From contig NC_090981.1 of the NCBI RefSeq assembly GCF_040807025.1, positions 47,151,817-47,215,816 on the forward strand: DNA of 64,000 bases. Direction: 5' to 3'. The first letter of the stretch is position 1. Each line of letters opens with the position of its first letter. The translations under genes were made by a program, and so were the position numbers. Under the pieces are notes generated by a model, which made no database searches, was not told the DNA's origin, and saw nothing but the letters and a program-made list of their open reading frames with translations. This DNA comes from Struthio camelus (Eukaryota; Chordata; Aves; Struthioniformes; Struthionidae). Below are positions 62,893-64,000 of this stretch, piece by piece.

Positions 62893-64000
62893 CTTGCCAC
62901 AACCAGCAATTTTATTACAGGGTGTCTAACTGCTCCCTTCTGACAGCCAGAAATTTTTCCTAAACTCATTTTATGCATAGTGACAGGTATTGTTCAGCAA
63001 GCAGCCAGAGTCAAGGCATCATATAGACTTCTGCTTTATTTGCCCACAGCATGAAGTAAGAGCTGGTCCCACTGGTTCATCTTCAAGCCCCTTGGTGCTG
63101 CTGTTTCACGCCAGGACATCCCCCAGCGAGTCGGATGGCAGCTGAACTGGGCCTTTCCCCACTTTGCAAAAGTTTTTCTCAAGGGAAGGCGGTTAGAGAC
63201 CAGCCAACGGCTGGTGAGGCCCACGGACACCAGGTTCCTTGAGCTGATAGCCTCCTTGGGTGAGACTGCGCCATCCTCCTGCAGGCGATGGGGGCATCTC
63301 CCGCCTGCTGGTGAGCAGCTGGCTGGTCCTCTATGCAGAGATGTGGTTTGCACCAGACCTTTCAGAAAGCCCTCTTACAAAACCTGGCTTTAGCTGTGGC
63401 TCTCTTGCCCTTGCACTTGAGTTACTCATCCACATACCTCCTTTATTATGGCTGTGGAAACATGCTGTAAAGTCATGGTTTATGTGTGGAGTGATTTTAA
63501 ACCTATTTTTTAGGTGCAGGGCTTTTTTTTCATTTAGATGTAGGGTTATGTTGTCAAATTAGCTCTGAAAATAAACTCTTGACCTTGTTTGGCTTTTCTT
63601 GTAGAAATGTCTCTTCTTAATGTCCTAATTTCAATCAAGTATTTTTGAAATATTTTTCCCTGAAACAGTCTGCAGGTCTGATCCTGGTGCTTCTCAGTTC
63701 CTAGATTTTTCCTTACTGGAATCGTTATCTTTGCTTTTTGCTGGTGTAGTTAAATAACTGGAAGATATTTCCTTTGATTCATTACCCCGATGAATGCCAG
63801 AAGTCTTCCTATGCTAGCATACAGACCATGTTAATAAGACAGTGTACACTAATGCTGTCATTAGTGTATGCTGTCCTGCAGCCTCTGATGACAGCTGGAC
63901 TTCATAAAAACTGCATTATCACTCAGGAAAATTCATCACCAAGAGAAGTGAATGGGTAAATATGCAGTGAGACTGCAAATTCCATAGTTCCTCTGCTTTT
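62893..64000. other. Non-coding flank of the gypsy fossil, with GC-rich patch
   Basis: This is where a 5' untranslated region and LTR of the minus-strand gypsy element would lie, but no paired LTR was recognised. The part at about 63040-63350 is GC- and CpG-richer, with a 105-codon minus frame (63036-63353) lacking a recognisable motif. The rest is AT-rich with nothing identified. Confidence 0.4.

Noticed and set aside
1..64000. CRISPR array, tRNA or rRNA genes
   Set aside because: No regularly spaced direct repeats and no tRNA A/B box arrangement or rRNA sequence was noticed in reading the window.

Overview
This window looks like vertebrate nuclear DNA that is intergenic or intronic. It has no bacterial-style gene packing, it is AT-leaning, and almost every open frame is short and chance-like. 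The legible repeats are CR1-family LINE 3' ends, a deeply decayed CR1/L3-like LINE, MIR-type SINEs and one Ty3/gypsy LTR retrotransposon fossil. CR1 copies of this kind, with MIR-like SINEs and an otherwise repeat-poor background, suggest a sauropsid. A bird is most likely, with a crocodilian or turtle as alternatives. The species and chromosome cannot be named from the sequence. I found no recognisable exon of a known protein, no rRNA, no tRNA and no CRISPR array.

Layout. From 1 to 12.8 kb the sequence is mostly unique. It holds a GC- and CpG-richer block (1.78-2.35 kb) with a four-run G-quadruplex motif, a CAG/CTG hairpin (5.68-5.76 kb), a perfect 28-bp palindrome (9584-9611) beside a 14-bp tandem duplication, and a second GC-rich block (10.4-10.9 kb). 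At 12.86-13.74 kb lies a CR1 LINE 3' part on the plus strand, with remnants of reverse transcriptase and the usual 3' end. At 19.34-19.87 kb lies an older CR1/L3-like LINE end on the minus strand, followed by a MIR-type SINE (20.4-20.55 kb). From 20.5 to 54.9 kb the sequence is again mostly unique, with AT-rich tracts, simple repeats, a minus-strand CR1 end (38.0-38.1 kb), a few well-formed acceptor/donor pairs that could be non-coding RNA exons, and AT-rich stretches that look like conserved non-coding elements. A well-preserved MIR-type SINE sits at 54.88-55.09 kb.

The most notable object is at about 58.9-62.9 kb on the minus strand. Read in the minus direction it shows, in order, Gag-like sequence, a zinc-knuckle-like motif, a broken protease active-site region, reverse-transcriptase thumb/connection sequence, RNase H, and the C-terminal part of an integrase. 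This is the canonical Ty3/gypsy order, heavily broken by stops and frameshifts. A plus-strand CR1 3' end (about 61.86-62.07 kb) is inserted in the protease region, so the gypsy copy is older than that CR1. Nothing in the element can be expressed as an intact protein.

All assignments were made by eye from the sequence and from knowledge of the families. No alignment, database search or splice predictor was run.
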